From Serratia oryzae (lineage in GTDB: Bacteria > Pseudomonadota > Gammaproteobacteria > Enterobacterales > Enterobacteriaceae): DNA of 64,000 bases. Shown here one piece after another: positions 45,687 to 53,553 of the stretch; the stretch's first letter is position 1, and each line of letters begins with the position of its first letter. Made by a program: the position numbers and the translations under genes. The notes below the pieces were generated by a model. It did not search any database and was not told the DNA's origin. It saw only the letters and a list, made by a program, of their open reading frames with translations. Location of the stretch: positions 285,775-349,774 of the forward strand of contig NZ_MOXD01000006.1 in NCBI RefSeq assembly GCF_001976145.1. The letters run 5' to 3'.

Positions 45687-46574
45687 ATGAAAATGAGCGT
45701 CAAGCAGTTACGTGCGTTTTTAGCGGTAGCTCACACTCTTAACTTTGCCCAAGCAAGCGAACAACTCAATCTTTCACAACCGGCATTAAGCCTGGCGATT
45801 CGCGGGCTGGAGGAGACGCTGGGCGGGCCACTGCTGTTGCGCACCACGCGGCGCGTAACGCTCACCCCTGAGGGCGCAACCCTGTTTCCGCTGGCCCGGC
45901 AACTGTTGGCCGACTGGGATAACGTTGAAGAAACGCTGCGGCAACGCTTTACCCTGCAACGGGGTAAGGTGGCGATTGCCGCCATGCCCTCTTTCGCCGC
46001 CAACCAGCTCCCGCCAAGGTTGAAAGCGTTCCGCGATCGCTATGCTGGTATCAACGTGGCCGTTCACGACGTGATTAACGAACAGGTTTTCGAGATGATC
46101 CGCGAAGGGCGCGTGGAGATGGGCATCGCCTTTGAACCCGAACCCAGCGACACCCTGCATTTCACCCCTCTGTGTACCGATCGCTTTGTCGCCATCGTGC
46201 CCAAAGAGTCGACATTGGCCTGTAAAAGCCATGTCACCTGGCGCGAATTGCTGACCATGGACTTCATTGCCCTGCAACGTCCTTCGGCGGTGCGGCTGCT
46301 GCTGGAGCAGGAGTTACTGCGCAGTGGCAAAAAGCTGGAGGTGGCATTTGAAAGCCATCAGTTGGTGACGGTAGGCCGCATGGTGGCCAGCGGCCTGGGC
46401 GTCAGCGCGGTTCCCGCCCTGTGCGTAAAACAGATGGAGGAGTTAGGGGCACAGTGCGTGCCGTTGATCGCCCCACAGATCGAAAAACGGGTGGGGTTGA
46501 TCCGGCTGGCGCAGCATCAGCTTTCCGCCGCCGCGCAGGCGCTAGCGGAAACCATTGAACAGGGGGAATATTAG
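45687..46574 (+). CDS. LysR-family regulator of the hydroxybutyrate operon
   Basis: A 295-residue LysR-type protein with helix-turn-helix NFAQASEQLNLSQPALSLAI at residues about 18-37 and an effector domain from about 90. Start uncertain among GTG 45681, ATG 45687 and ATG 45693; I chose 45687 for its spacing from AGG. The target, the divergent scoA-bdhA operon, is inferred from position. Confidence 0.87.
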   Translation: MKMSVKQLRAFLAVAHTLNFAQASEQLNLSQPALSLAIRGLEETLGGPLLLRTTRRVTLTPEGATLFPLARQLLADWDNVEETLRQRFTLQRGKVAIAAMPSFAANQLPPRLKAFRDRYAGINVAVHDVINEQVFEMIREGRVEMGIAFEPEPSDTLHFTPLCTDRFVAIVPKESTLACKSHVTWRELLTMDFIALQRPSAVRLLLEQELLRSGKKLEVAFESHQLVTVGRMVASGLGVSAVPALCVKQMEELGAQCVPLIAPQIEKRVGLIRLAQHQLSAAAQALAETIEQGEY

Positions 46575-46627
46575 CCAAGCCCGCCTTTCATCCTCTGCAA
46601 CATGAAAAAACGCTCCCTTTCTTTATT

Positions 46628-46646
46628 AATAATGATTATCATTACC
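46628..46646. promoter_or_regulatory. Fur box upstream of yncE
   Basis: AATAATGATTATCATTACC matches the Fur consensus at 16 of 19 positions and has the full TGATNATCA core. It is 127 bp before yncE; E. coli yncE is known as iron-regulated. Confidence 0.75.
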
Positions 46647-46772
46647 AAGTAAGAGTTCGGCATGCAACGCCGTGACCGAACGGATGTTTATCTTTGATTC
46701 AATGTTGAGCCTGAATTTGGCCGCAGGGCCTGTGCCCTGTGGCGTTCTGTACTTTGATGAAATGGAGCCTGT

Positions 46773-47849
46773 ATGAATACTGTTACGACACTTGGCCGCC
46801 GGTTGAGCGGGCGCGCGGTTTACCCTCTCTTGCTACTCACCACCCTGATGTTTACCAGCGCGCTGCGAGCGCAGACGGAACCGGAGTTACTGCGCAAACC
46901 GATCGGTAAAGGGGCCTACGAAATGGTGTACAGCCAGAGCGAGAATGCGCTGTATCTGGCAACTTCGCAGAGCCGCAAGCTGGACAAGGGCGGGATCGTC
47001 TATCGTCTGGATCCGCAAACGCTGGATATCACGCAAATTATTCATAGCGACCTGAAACCCTTTGGCGCCGCCATCAACCCCCAAACCGGCACGCTCTACT
47101 TTGGCAATACCGTCAGTAATTCGGTCACCGCCATCGACAGCAAAACCGGCGAAGTGAAAGGCCGCCTAGTGCTGGACGCCCGCAAACGCTCCGATACGGT
47201 AAAACCGCTGGCCCCGCGTGAACTGGTGGCCGATGCCAGCAGCGATACCCTGTATATCACCGGCCTGGGGGAGTCCAGCGTGGTGTGGGTGGTCGATGGT
47301 AAAGATCTGACCCTGCGCACCACCATCACCGATACCGGTAAATTTGGCACCGGCCTGGCGTTGGATGCGGCAGCAAACCGCCTGTATGTGACCAATGCCG
47401 CAGGCGAGTTGGTGACCATCGATACCAAGACCGACAAGATTCTGTCACGCAAAAAGCTGGATGAGTCGAAAGAGCATTTCTTCCTGAACATCAGCCTGGA
47501 TCCAGCCACGCATCGTGCCTTTCTCACCGATTCCAAACAGCCACAAGTCTTGGTGGTCGATACCCGCAACGGCAGTATTCTGCAAAAAATCGACCTGCCG
47601 GAATCGCTGGCCGTACTGTTTAATCCGGCGCGTAATGAAGTGTATGTCACTCATCGCAAAGCAGGCACGGTAAGCGTGATCGATGCTAAAAGTTACAAAC
47701 TGCTGAGCACGCTCAAGACCCCGGTCCACCCGAACAGCCTGGCGTTGTCGCCGGATGGGCAGACCCTGTATGTGAGCGTGAAACAGGCATCCAGCCGTGA
47801 TAAAGAAGCCACGGCACCAGACGATGTGATCCGCATTGCGTTGAAGTAA
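46773..47849 (+). CDS. yncE: YncE-family periplasmic beta-propeller protein
   Basis: A 358-residue exported protein with an N-terminal signal region (RAVYPLLLLTTLMFTSALRA, cleavage near 34) and seven-blade propeller repeats visible as recurring NxLYVTxxxxGxVxxID patterns. E. coli YncE (353 residues) binds DNA in vitro and is induced by iron starvation; its role is unclear. The Fur box upstream supports iron control here. A hairpin terminator follows. Confidence 0.9.
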   Translation: MNTVTTLGRRLSGRAVYPLLLLTTLMFTSALRAQTEPELLRKPIGKGAYEMVYSQSENALYLATSQSRKLDKGGIVYRLDPQTLDITQIIHSDLKPFGAAINPQTGTLYFGNTVSNSVTAIDSKTGEVKGRLVLDARKRSDTVKPLAPRELVADASSDTLYITGLGESSVVWVVDGKDLTLRTTITDTGKFGTGLALDAAANRLYVTNAAGELVTIDTKTDKILSRKKLDESKEHFFLNISLDPATHRAFLTDSKQPQVLVVDTRNGSILQKIDLPESLAVLFNPARNEVYVTHRKAGTVSVIDAKSYKLLSTLKTPVHPNSLALSPDGQTLYVSVKQASSRDKEATAPDDVIRIALK

Positions 47850-47889
47850 TTGCTGTACGCTGACAACCTGACCTTTCTCACTATTTTAC

Positions 47890-47921
47890 TAGCCCATATC
47901 AATGGTATGGGCTATTTCTTC
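47890..47921 (+). terminator. intrinsic terminator of yncE
   Basis: TAGCCCATA / TATGGGCTA, a perfect 9-bp stem with 7-nt loop, followed by TTTCTTC, 40 bp after the yncE stop. Confidence 0.8.
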
Positions 47922-48294
47922 ATAAAATATTCATCGTATATCCTTTGAATAATTCACGCGGCGGACAAGCGATGATAAACCCTAATATTTGTCAGACTGA
48001 TAGCTGAATATCACTTATATTAACCCTAAATGATTATCATATTGATAAATTGACATCATTAAGTCTATCCATTTGATTTTTATAATTTTAATTTTACACA
48101 ATCAATATACGCATAACGCAAAACAAAATATCATCTCCCCAAGGTAAAAGACAACTTTTATAGTGCACCTCGTCAACGAATTTGGCAGTGAAAGTAACAT
48201 TACTTACCTTCTGCTATTGCCTCATAAAAAATAACACTCCCTCTGACCTGATAAAAAATATCATCAGCTCTACTTGGAATTTTAGGCTTAAACC
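47922..48294 (+). promoter_or_regulatory. AT-rich upstream region of luxR paralog A with conserved block
   Basis: No gene. AAACAAAATATCATCT at 48122-48137 and TATAGTGC at 48160-48167, separated by 22 bp, recur with exactly the same spacing upstream of the paralog at 58687. TATAGT fits a -10 hexamer but no -35 hexamer is at the right distance, so an activator may bind the first block. The leader to the ATG would be about 130 nt. Confidence 0.55.
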
Positions 48295-49056
48295 ATGTAT
48301 CAAAAAAAAATTGTGCTGCAATGCGCCTGCCATTTCACCTATCTTGGCTTAAGAGCGTTAATTAATAATACGTTTTCCTTTCATAATGTTAACGTTATTG
48401 GCAGCAGTAATTCACCAGCAAAATTTGCGTCAGACGTCAGTGAATTTATTTCGGGAGATATTGCCATTATCGCCTTAGGCTATAGTGACTATAATCCTGC
48501 ATCATTGATTAATTTAGTTTATGGGCGTTTAGCTAAAGTCCCGCTAAGCAGCAGAATATTATTAATTGGCGATCCCAGCTATCTGCCTAGGCTGCAATAC
48601 TACCTTGGGAGCCTGAAGAATACCTGGGCATTTATCGATATTTCAATGCCTACCAGGCAGTTGCAGCAACAGTTGCACCATGCCGCTTCAATGCATACTG
48701 ACATGTATCAGCGTTCCAAACCCGCAGGCAAGACGCTCACCCAGCGTGAGTTGAGCATGTTGTTCCGGCTATTGAACGGGCAATCCGTTATGCAGATCGC
48801 CGAGGAGCTTAGTATTAGTGAAAAAACCGTAAGCTGCCATAAACGTTCGGCACTCGTGAAGCTCAAGATGCGTTCAATGCATCCTTTGCTGGTAGATAAT
48901 AACGGCAAGGAAACCCTGCTCCACAAATTATCGCCATTAATGCCTGATTCCCCCCTACGGAAAAGAAGGTTTACTGTGCCCATTCTGCTGGAAGGCATTG
49001 ATCAAAAAACCTCGCGCTTATCAAAACGCCGCAGGTTAGTACGAGAGTTTGTCTAA
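48295..49056 (+). CDS. LuxR/RcsB-type transcriptional regulator, paralog A
   Basis: A 253-residue regulator with a degenerate receiver-like N-terminal domain (KIVLQCACHFTYLGLRALIN) lacking the acidic phosphorylation pocket. A LuxR helix-turn-helix lies at about 145-195 (LTQRELSMLFRLLNGQS, LSISEKTVSCHKRSALVKLK). An unusual basic tail of about 50 residues ends RLSKRRRLVREFV. Paralogous to the gene at 58687, which lacks this tail. AT-rich compared with neighbours. Targets unknown; similar proteins often control surface structures, which is only a suggestion. Confidence 0.8.
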   Translation: MYQKKIVLQCACHFTYLGLRALINNTFSFHNVNVIGSSNSPAKFASDVSEFISGDIAIIALGYSDYNPASLINLVYGRLAKVPLSSRILLIGDPSYLPRLQYYLGSLKNTWAFIDISMPTRQLQQQLHHAASMHTDMYQRSKPAGKTLTQRELSMLFRLLNGQSVMQIAEELSISEKTVSCHKRSALVKLKMRSMHPLLVDNNGKETLLHKLSPLMPDSPLRKRRFTVPILLEGIDQKTSRLSKRRRLVREFV

Positions 49057-49492
49057 TGCGCTGCTTTATCAGAGCGGAACATATTAAGCAGAGTTTCATA
49101 CAACACGCTGTAACTGCCGCTACGGGAAACAACCTCGAGTGATGTTATTATTGTCCACGGATGGATCTCGGCCTCATTAATCGCCGTCGCTCGTCGTTTA
49201 CCCACGTATTACGCCGCTGGCCAAAAATCAGACGTCTTTTCTTCCCCAAATTGTCAAACCACGTCAATCCTCATGTACGATTCATTTTCACTTACTTTAC
49301 CTGTGGTTATCTGGAGCTAACGATCGGCGTAAAGGCGGTGAAGAGAAAGCACACCGAAAAGGCTATGCCGAGCGCCGTTAATCGCGATACTCCGGATCAT
49401 TGTCGCTGGCAGGAGGCTTTAGTTTGGTGAGCTTCCCCTCCCCCTCTATACAAGGGAATGGGAACTCCGAGGAAATACCGCCCCCCCGCAAA
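49057..49492. other. 436-bp gap before rlaP
   Basis: No credible gene; an 89-codon frame at 49161-49430 has no family-like features. At 49205-49247 a stretch with CCGCTGGCCAAAAATCAGACG resembles 53362-53404 beyond rtcR, so related sequences flank the rtc block. The end (about 49435-49490) is rich in C-runs. Confidence 0.5.
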
Positions 49493-50287
49493 TTACCCCA
49501 TCACCGTACGATAAAGCAGCTGATCCAACGATCGATCGCTGCGCGCCGGGCTCGCAGGCAGCGCCGTCTGCCGGGCATCTGCCGCCAGTTCCTGGGTGAT
49601 AAACGCGTGGATCGCTTCCCGGCGCGGGCCATATTCCGCCTCACCAGCGCGCCGTTTCGCCGCCAATAGCTGGTGGATCTCTGCCAACAACCGCGGATCC
49701 TGCACCGTTGCGGCCAGCAGCCTGTCAAAGCGCATCGGCGGTGCCCCCTTACCCGCTTCGATCCAGCGCACCGCCAGCAGCGGGCGCAATACGTAGAAAT
49801 ATTTCTTCAGCCGCACCTGTTCCCCCTGTAGGTAACCGCGGAAGTTTTTCCGCGCCATCGACAGATAGTGCCAACGCGCCCGCTGGGCGGAGAACCACTC
49901 GGGAACTATGCTGCGCAACGCCGCGATGCTCTCGGCGGTTTCCTGATAGATCACCGGGGAATCCAGCCACTCGATCAGCGTTGGGTTAGCCCGTTTCAGC
50001 AAACCCAGCGCCTTGCGCCATTCCCAGCCGCACACGTCCAGCTCATGATCGATCGGCAGTTCGATCACATCCCGCTGCGGCTCGACCCGCAGATACCATT
50101 GCGGCGGGTGGACGTACAAAAAACGCACGTCATAATCGCTATCTGGTGAGGCAAAGCCCCAGCCACGGCTGCCGGATTCGCAGGCATACAGCACCCGCAC
50201 ATCGTAACGCTGCTCCACGTCACGCAGCACCTGCGTGACTTTTTCCCGCATCGCGCTGCCTACGCCATTTAACTGCTGTTCCATCAT
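49493..50287 (-). CDS. rlaP: RNA-repair-associated nucleotidyltransferase (RlaP, COG3541)
   Basis: A 264-residue protein of the DNA-polymerase-beta-like nucleotidyltransferase superfamily found in RNA-repair operons. The catalytic pattern is in ACESGSRGWGFASPDSDYDVRFLY (GSRGWG and the DxD of SDYDV), with a third acidic residue expected in ELDVCGWEWRKAL. The ATG at 50287 has AAGGA upstream and follows rtcB by 2 bp, so they are one unit. The product may edit or add nucleotides to broken RNA ends before ligation; its activity is not established. Confidence 0.82.
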   Translation of the reverse strand: MMEQQLNGVGSAMREKVTQVLRDVEQRYDVRVLYACESGSRGWGFASPDSDYDVRFLYVHPPQWYLRVEPQRDVIELPIDHELDVCGWEWRKALGLLKRANPTLIEWLDSPVIYQETAESIAALRSIVPEWFSAQRARWHYLSMARKNFRGYLQGEQVRLKKYFYVLRPLLAVRWIEAGKGAPPMRFDRLLAATVQDPRLLAEIHQLLAAKRRAGEAEYGPRREAIHAFITQELAADARQTALPASPARSDRSLDQLLYRTVMG

Positions 50288-50289
50288 TC

Positions 50290-51513
50290 TTATCCTTTCA
50301 CACACACCACCTGCCGCAGAGTGTGCACAATCTCCACCAGCGAAGATTGCGCTGCCATCACGGCGTCGATGTCTTTATAAGCCATAGGGATCTCATCGAT
50401 CACCTCGCTGTCTTTACGGCATTCCACATGCTGGGTTGCCTGAATCTGGTCGGCCACGGTGAAGCGTTTTTTCGCCGCCGTACGGCTCATGGTTCGCCCG
50501 GCACCGTGGCTGCAGGAGCAGAAGCTTTCTTCGTTCCCCAAACCACGCACGATGAAGCTTTTTGCCCCCATTGAGCCAGGAATAATCCCCATCTGCCCCT
50601 TTTGCGCCGATACCGCCCCTTTACGCGTCACCAACACCGGCTCACCAAAATGCGTCTCGCGCTGCACATAGTTATGGTGACAGTTCACCGCCTCCTGCTG
50701 GGTGGTAAACGGCTTGGTCACGATGCGCGACAGCGCTGCCAACACGTGTTCCATCATCACTTCCCGGTTATGACGGGCAAAATCCTGCGCCCAGCCAACC
50801 GCCTCCATGTAATCGTCAAAATGCAGGCTGCCCTCTTCGAAATAGGCCAGATTACGGTCCGGCAGATTGGCGATATGCTGCTGCATATCCTGCTGTGCCA
50901 GCGCGATAAACAACGATCCGATGGCATTACCTACGCCCCGGGAACCGCTGTGCAGCATCACCCACACCTGCTGCGTTTCATCCAGGCAGACTTCGATAAA
51001 GTGGTTCCCCGTCCCCAAGGTTCCCAAATGCTGGTAATTGTTGGTTTTCAGCAACTGCGGGTATTTATCGGTCAGGCGCTTAAAGCGCGGTGCCAACGTG
51101 GCCCAGTGTTGATCCACCGTTTGCGGCGGGTTAGCCCACGCCCCTTTGTCTCTTTTCGAGCGGGTTGAAGTCCGGCCATGGGGCACCGCCTGTTCGATAG
51201 CGCTACGCAGCCCGGCCAGACTATCTGGTAGATCGGCAGCCACCAGCGAAGTGCGCACCGCAATCATGCCGCAACCGATATCCACACCCACCGCCGCCGG
51301 GATAATCGCACCGCGAGTTGGAATAACGCTGCCAATAGTGGAGCCTTTACCCAGATGCACATCCGGCATGACCGCCAGGTGTTTGAAAATAAATGGCATT
51401 TTTGCCGTATTCAGCAATTGCTCGCGCGCTTCTGGCTCAACGGGCACGCCCTGTGTCCACATTTTGATCGGTGCACTGTTTACCGGTGCCATCAGTTCAT
51501 AGTTATTTTTCAT
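50290..51513 (-). CDS. rtcB: RNA-splicing ligase RtcB
   Basis: Joins 2',3'-cyclic phosphate or 3'-phosphate RNA ends to 5'-OH ends using GTP and Mn2+. The 407-residue protein is collinear with E. coli RtcB (408): VMPDVHLGKGSTIGSVIP, GVDIGCGM with the metal cysteine, GTGNHFIE, NCHHNYVQ, and the guanylated histidine in CSCSHGAGR. The ATG at 51513 (MKNNYEL) is preferred since the ribosome site would touch the ATG at 51525. A sigma-54 promoter lies upstream. rtcA is absent from the locus. Confidence 0.95.
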   Translation of the reverse strand: MKNNYELMAPVNSAPIKMWTQGVPVEPEAREQLLNTAKMPFIFKHLAVMPDVHLGKGSTIGSVIPTRGAIIPAAVGVDIGCGMIAVRTSLVAADLPDSLAGLRSAIEQAVPHGRTSTRSKRDKGAWANPPQTVDQHWATLAPRFKRLTDKYPQLLKTNNYQHLGTLGTGNHFIEVCLDETQQVWVMLHSGSRGVGNAIGSLFIALAQQDMQQHIANLPDRNLAYFEEGSLHFDDYMEAVGWAQDFARHNREVMMEHVLAALSRIVTKPFTTQQEAVNCHHNYVQRETHFGEPVLVTRKGAVSAQKGQMGIIPGSMGAKSFIVRGLGNEESFCSCSHGAGRTMSRTAAKKRFTVADQIQATQHVECRKDSEVIDEIPMAYKDIDAVMAAQSSLVEIVHTLRQVVCVKG

Positions 51514-51550
51514 TATGTTGGTCATCCTTTTTTATTGACCCTATTGATAT

Positions 51551-51566
51551 AGCGAAAGCTGTGCCA
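51551..51566 (-). promoter_or_regulatory. sigma-54 promoter of rtcB-rlaP
   Basis: On the minus strand TGGCACAGCTTTCGCT, a strong match to the -24/-12 consensus TGGCAC-N5-TTGC with GG and GC separated by 10 bp. It is 38 bp before rtcB and faces the gene of its expected activator, RtcR. Confidence 0.9.
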
Positions 51567-51701
51567 ACTCGGATAAACATCGCTTAATAAAAATTAATTC
51601 ATTGATAGTAAACAAATTAATAATTTTCACGTTCCAGTGGAGCGAACGTCAATAAGAGGATATTTTATCTTTAAGGATAACTATTTATCTTATGGGATAA
51701 C

Positions 51702-53276
51702 ATGAAGCGTAAAGTTGTGATCGGGGTTTTAGGCACCACGCTGGACAGGCGCGGAAAACGGGAAAACCGCTGGAGCAAATGGCGGCCGACGGTGGGGCTG
51801 TGCCAGCAGGCCGATCTGCCGATCGATCGCCTGGAACTGCTGCACCAGCCGCGTGATAAAGGCATGGCTCAGCAGGTGGCTGAAGACATCGTGGCGGTGT
51901 CGCCCGCCACTCAGGTGGTGCTGCAACAGGTAGCGCTAAAGGATCCCTGGGATTTGGAAGAGGTGTACAGCGCCTTTCTGGATTTCGCCAGCCGCTATCC
52001 GTTTGATACCGAGAACGAAGATTATCTGGTGCACATCACCACCGGCACCCACGTGGTGCAGATCTGCTGGTTCCTGCTGACGGAAGCGCGCTACCTGCCC
52101 GCGCAACTGCTGCAAACCGCCCCTGGAGAGAAAACCGATCGCCCGTCACCGCAGGGGATCTACTCGGTGATCGATCTGGATCTCAGCCGCTACGCGGCCC
52201 TCACCAGCCGTTTCCTGCACGAGCAACAGCGCTCGGTATCCTTCCTGAAATCTGGTATTGAGACGCGTAACGCTACCTTTAATGCCCTGATTGACCAGAT
52301 CGAACGCGTGGCTCTGCGCTCCCATGCCCCGCTGCTGCTCACCGGCCCCACCGGCGCGGGTAAGTCCTTTTTGGCCGAACGTATCTATCAACTGCGCCAC
52401 TGCCGCCACTTGGTAAAAGGCCGTTTCGTGGCGGTGAACTGCGCCACTTTGCGCGGCGATAACGCCATGTCCACGCTGTTCGGCCATGTGAAAGGCGCGT
52501 TTACCGGCGCACTGCAGGCGCGGGCGGGCCTGCTGCGCGAGGCCGACGGCGGCGTGCTGTTTCTGGATGAGATCGCCGAGCTGGGGTTAGACGAACAGGC
52601 GATGCTGCTGAAAGCCATTGAAGAGAAACGCTTCTTCCCCTTTGGCTCCGACAAAGAGGCCAGCAGCGATTTCCAACTGATTGCCGGTACGCATCGCAAT
52701 ATGCGCGACTGGATCGCCCAAGGCCGTTTTCGCGAGGATTTATACGCACGTATCAATATGTGGACCTTTCCGCTGCCTGGCCTGGCGGAGCGCCGCGAAG
52801 ATATCGAGCCGAATATCGATTATGAATTACAGCGCTTTGCCCGCAGCAACCAGACACAGGTGCGCTTCGATAAACACGCCCGGCAGCATTACCTGGCCTT
52901 TGCCCACTCACCGCAGGCCGCTTGGCGCGGCAACTTCCGCGAGCTGGGTTCCTCCATCGCCCGCATGGCAACCTTGGCGGAGCAAGGGCGCATCACTCAA
53001 CCGTTGGTTGATGAAGAGATTGCCCGGCTGAAATCACACTGGCAAGAAAGCCCAGCAATTCCACTGCCGGCAGAACTGGCCGAGATCGACCTGTTCGAAC
53101 AAAGCCAGTTGGCAACGGTGCTGAAGGTGTGCCGTGCCTCTGCTTCGCTTTCCGAAGCCGGACGGCAACTGTTTGCCGTCTCACGCCAGCAGAAAAAGCA
53201 GCCCAACGATGCTGACCGGCTGCGGAAATACCTGGCGCGCTTCGGTTTAAGCTGGGATAAGGTGCGGTCACTGTAA
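51702..53276 (+). CDS. rtcR: sigma-54-dependent activator RtcR
   Basis: Activates rtc genes in response to RNA damage. The 524-residue protein has an N-terminal CARF-type ligand domain (1-180) with VLGTTLDRRG and HITTGTHVVQICWFLLTEAR, which in homologs senses RNA with 2',3'-cyclic phosphate ends. The AAA+ domain has Walker A GPTGAGKS at 215-222, the sigma-54-contacting GAFTGA at 265-270, and Walker B GVLFLDE. A C-terminal DNA-binding region follows. Divergent from rtcB. Confidence 0.95.
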   Translation: MKRKVVIGVLGTTLDRRGKRENRWSKWRPTVGLCQQADLPIDRLELLHQPRDKGMAQQVAEDIVAVSPATQVVLQQVALKDPWDLEEVYSAFLDFASRYPFDTENEDYLVHITTGTHVVQICWFLLTEARYLPAQLLQTAPGEKTDRPSPQGIYSVIDLDLSRYAALTSRFLHEQQRSVSFLKSGIETRNATFNALIDQIERVALRSHAPLLLTGPTGAGKSFLAERIYQLRHCRHLVKGRFVAVNCATLRGDNAMSTLFGHVKGAFTGALQARAGLLREADGGVLFLDEIAELGLDEQAMLLKAIEEKRFFPFGSDKEASSDFQLIAGTHRNMRDWIAQGRFREDLYARINMWTFPLPGLAERREDIEPNIDYELQRFARSNQTQVRFDKHARQHYLAFAHSPQAAWRGNFRELGSSIARMATLAEQGRITQPLVDEEIARLKSHWQESPAIPLPAELAEIDLFEQSQLATVLKVCRASASLSEAGRQLFAVSRQQKKQPNDADRLRKYLARFGLSWDKVRSL

Positions 53277-53553
53277 TACGGCCTGACACATCCATGGGGC
53301 ATACTCTGCCCCAACTCACCCCAGCCTAACCGCTCACCTTTCGATTCCAACCGCTCATCAGCGTATTAAACCGCTGGCTGAAAATCAGATGTATTCCCCT
53401 CCCCAGGCCAGTGATGATGAGCTGTTCCTAAACCTGCCCCTACCAGGGGAAGACGTTACAACACCGATGTCCGATAACAGGCGGCTGTTTGCCTGCAACA
53501 ACAAATAACCGGATTTATCACTCATTTTTTGCAGATTGGAATAAGGACACCTC
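53277..53553. other. gap between rtcR and btsT
   Basis: No gene. Holds the 53362-53404 stretch similar to 49205-49247, then a CCTGCCCCTACCAGGGG hairpin near 53430. The btsT promoter must lie here, but I could not assign its elements. Confidence 0.4.

Noticed and set aside
49161..49430. 89-codon frame between the LuxR-type gene and rlaP
   Set aside because: No ribosome site, no domain-like pattern, and it runs through a sequence repeated near 53362.
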